DNA of 64,000 nucleotides, from positions 1 to 64,000 of the forward strand of contig CAYXLI010000010.1 in the NCBI GenBank assembly GCA_964464925.1, given 5' to 3'. Under the pieces are notes generated by a model. That model had not been told where the DNA came from, ran no database searches, and saw only the letters and a list, made by a program, of their open reading frames with translations. Source of the stretch: CAYXLI01 sp964464925. GTDB taxonomy: Bacteria; Acidobacteriota; Terriglobia; Bryobacterales; Bryobacteraceae. Made by a program: the position numbers and the translations under genes. Of the stretch, positions 63,016 through 64,000 are shown in pieces. Position 1 is the stretch's first letter. Each line of letters starts with the position of its first letter.

Positions 63016-64000
63016 GTGGTAGTCGTTCAAAATATTTCCAAGCTGTATCGGCTGTATGACCGGCCATCGGACCGGCTGGCGGAGATGCTTCTTTTTCACC
63101 GCCGGCGCCATCGCGACTTTTGGGCTGTACGCGACGTTAGCTTTTCTGTGCGCGCGGGCGAGATTCTTGGAATCGTTGGGCCGAACGGCTCTGGAAAGAG
63201 TACTCTACTTCAGATTGTCAGCGGAATTATCCGTCCGACCAGTGGACGCGTCTCGACCGAGGGGCGGATCGCAGCCTTGCTGGAACTGGGCGCTGGATTC
63301 AATCCTGAGTTCTCAGGCCGCGAAAACGTTTTCCTCAATAGCGAGATCCTCGGTGTGACTCGTACAGAGATCGAAGCGCGCTTTCCCAAAATCGAAGCTT
63401 TCGCTGAGATCGGTGAGTTTATGGATCGGCCAGTAAAGGAGTACTCCAGCGGCATGTATGTCCGGCTCGCATTTGCTACGGCAATTCACGTCGATCCGGA
63501 TATTCTGATTGTCGATGAAGCCTTGGCCGTCGGTGACGCGATCTTCGCAAACCGATGTTTGCGGAAACTCGAGGAGCTAAAGAGCCGAAACGTAACGATT
63601 CTTTTCGTCTCGCACGATCTCGGCTTGGTTAAACGCCTTTGTCATCGGGCGATTCTCATGTCTCAAGGTCGTGTGCTGCTGGACGGTTCGCCCAATGATG
63701 TTGTGAACCGCTACGTTGCACTGGTCCACGAACGTGGTGAGCGGGCGTCCACCGCCGCGGAAGTTGCGGGGAATTCACGGCATGGCGATCGCACCAGCAC
63801 GATATCGTCGATAGAAATTGAGAACGAAGCGGGAGTACTCAGCAATGTGCTCAAGGCCGGTGAGTACGCAACCATTCGCGTTCACGCGCATTTCCATCGA
63901 ACGTCCCAAGAGCCGATCGTCGGTATTCTTATTCGCAATCGATTGGGCATCGAGGTGTTTGGAACGAACACGCGACTTGAGCATCTTTCGCTCGGGCAGC
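63016..64000 (+). CDS. Wzt-type polysaccharide-export ABC transporter ATPase, N-terminal part (cut by window edge)
   Basis: The 328 visible residues start at the GTG (63016), the only start codon downstream of an in-frame TGA at 63001, with GAGGG as ribosome site. VVVQNISKLYRLYDRPSDRL opens the protein. GPNGSGKST (about residue 55), YSSGMYVRLAFA (signature) and ILIVDEALAVGDA (Walker B) make it an ABC ATPase of the O-antigen/teichoic-acid exporter type. From about residue 245 a second domain begins (IEIENEAGVLSNVLKAGEYA), the Wzt C-terminal sugar-binding fold, which selects the finished glycan. The permease (wzm) is not in view. The gene has nothing to do with the phage cassette. Confidence 0.9.
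   Translation, partial: MVVVQNISKLYRLYDRPSDRLAEMLLFHRRRHRDFWAVRDVSFSVRAGEILGIVGPNGSGKSTLLQIVSGIIRPTSGRVSTEGRIAALLELGAGFNPEFSGRENVFLNSEILGVTRTEIEARFPKIEAFAEIGEFMDRPVKEYSSGMYVRLAFATAIHVDPDILIVDEALAVGDAIFANRCLRKLEELKSRNVTILFVSHDLGLVKRLCHRAILMSQGRVLLDGSPNDVVNRYVALVHERGERASTAAEVAGNSRHGDRTSTISSIEIENEAGVLSNVLKAGEYATIRVHAHFHRTSQEPIVGILIRNRLGIEVFGTNTRLEHLSLGQ

Overview
The window reads as chromosome from an acidobacterium of the Solibacter/Bryobacter type (order Bryobacterales). The best marker is the C-terminal domain of the protein at 16752-18680, which has the pattern of the 'Solibacter C-terminal domain' (TIGR03437 type). A planctomycete-style cytochrome/DUF1553 plus DUF1501 pair, a homodimeric pyruvate dehydrogenase E1, and many short secreted or lipoprotein ORFs on a moderately GC-rich background agree with this. 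No rRNA, tRNA, CRISPR array or insertion sequence was recognised.

Layout. 1-9.3 kb: the end of an HNH-like gene, a LysR regulator divergent from gltB-gltD (glutamate synthase), then a sugar dehydrogenase/exported sugar isomerase operon. 9.3-20.5 kb: a tannase-family esterase, a DsbA-like thiol protein, a four-gene envelope operon (eda, Trm112-like, GT9, MsbA-like ABC), a beta-propeller/GHL10 pair, a LuxR regulator and a phosphoesterase. 20.6-28.4 kb: a membrane glycosyltransferase with a C-terminal MshEN-type (c-di-GMP binding) domain, an outer-membrane barrel coupled to a monoheme cytochrome, aceE, an ornithine-cyclodeaminase-family enzyme and two zinc-ribbon miniproteins. 28.4-42 kb: an RND pump, fabD, a parvulin lipoprotein, large membrane proteins, and the tightly coupled housekeeping chain aroC-def-fmt-argJ. 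42-46 kb: the DUF1553/DUF1501 pair.

46.4-63.0 kb is the most unusual part: a one-strand, gap-poor cassette coding only for a tailed-phage particle (large terminase, portal, scaffold-like protein, P22-like coat, connectors, tail tube, a tail chaperone pair, a very short tape measure, two paired distal-tail proteins, a 1,302-aa hub and a 913-aa tail-tip protein with a TIM-barrel-like C-terminus). There is no integrase, repressor, replication, lysis or att signal. The ORFs and the terminase catalytic residues are intact, and host genes abut on both sides. I read it as a domesticated, gene-transfer-agent-like or tailocin-like element. It holds a textbook -1 frameshift site (A AAA AAC directly before the stop) between the two tail chaperone frames.

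The window ends in a Wzt-type polysaccharide-export ABC ATPase, cut by the window edge.
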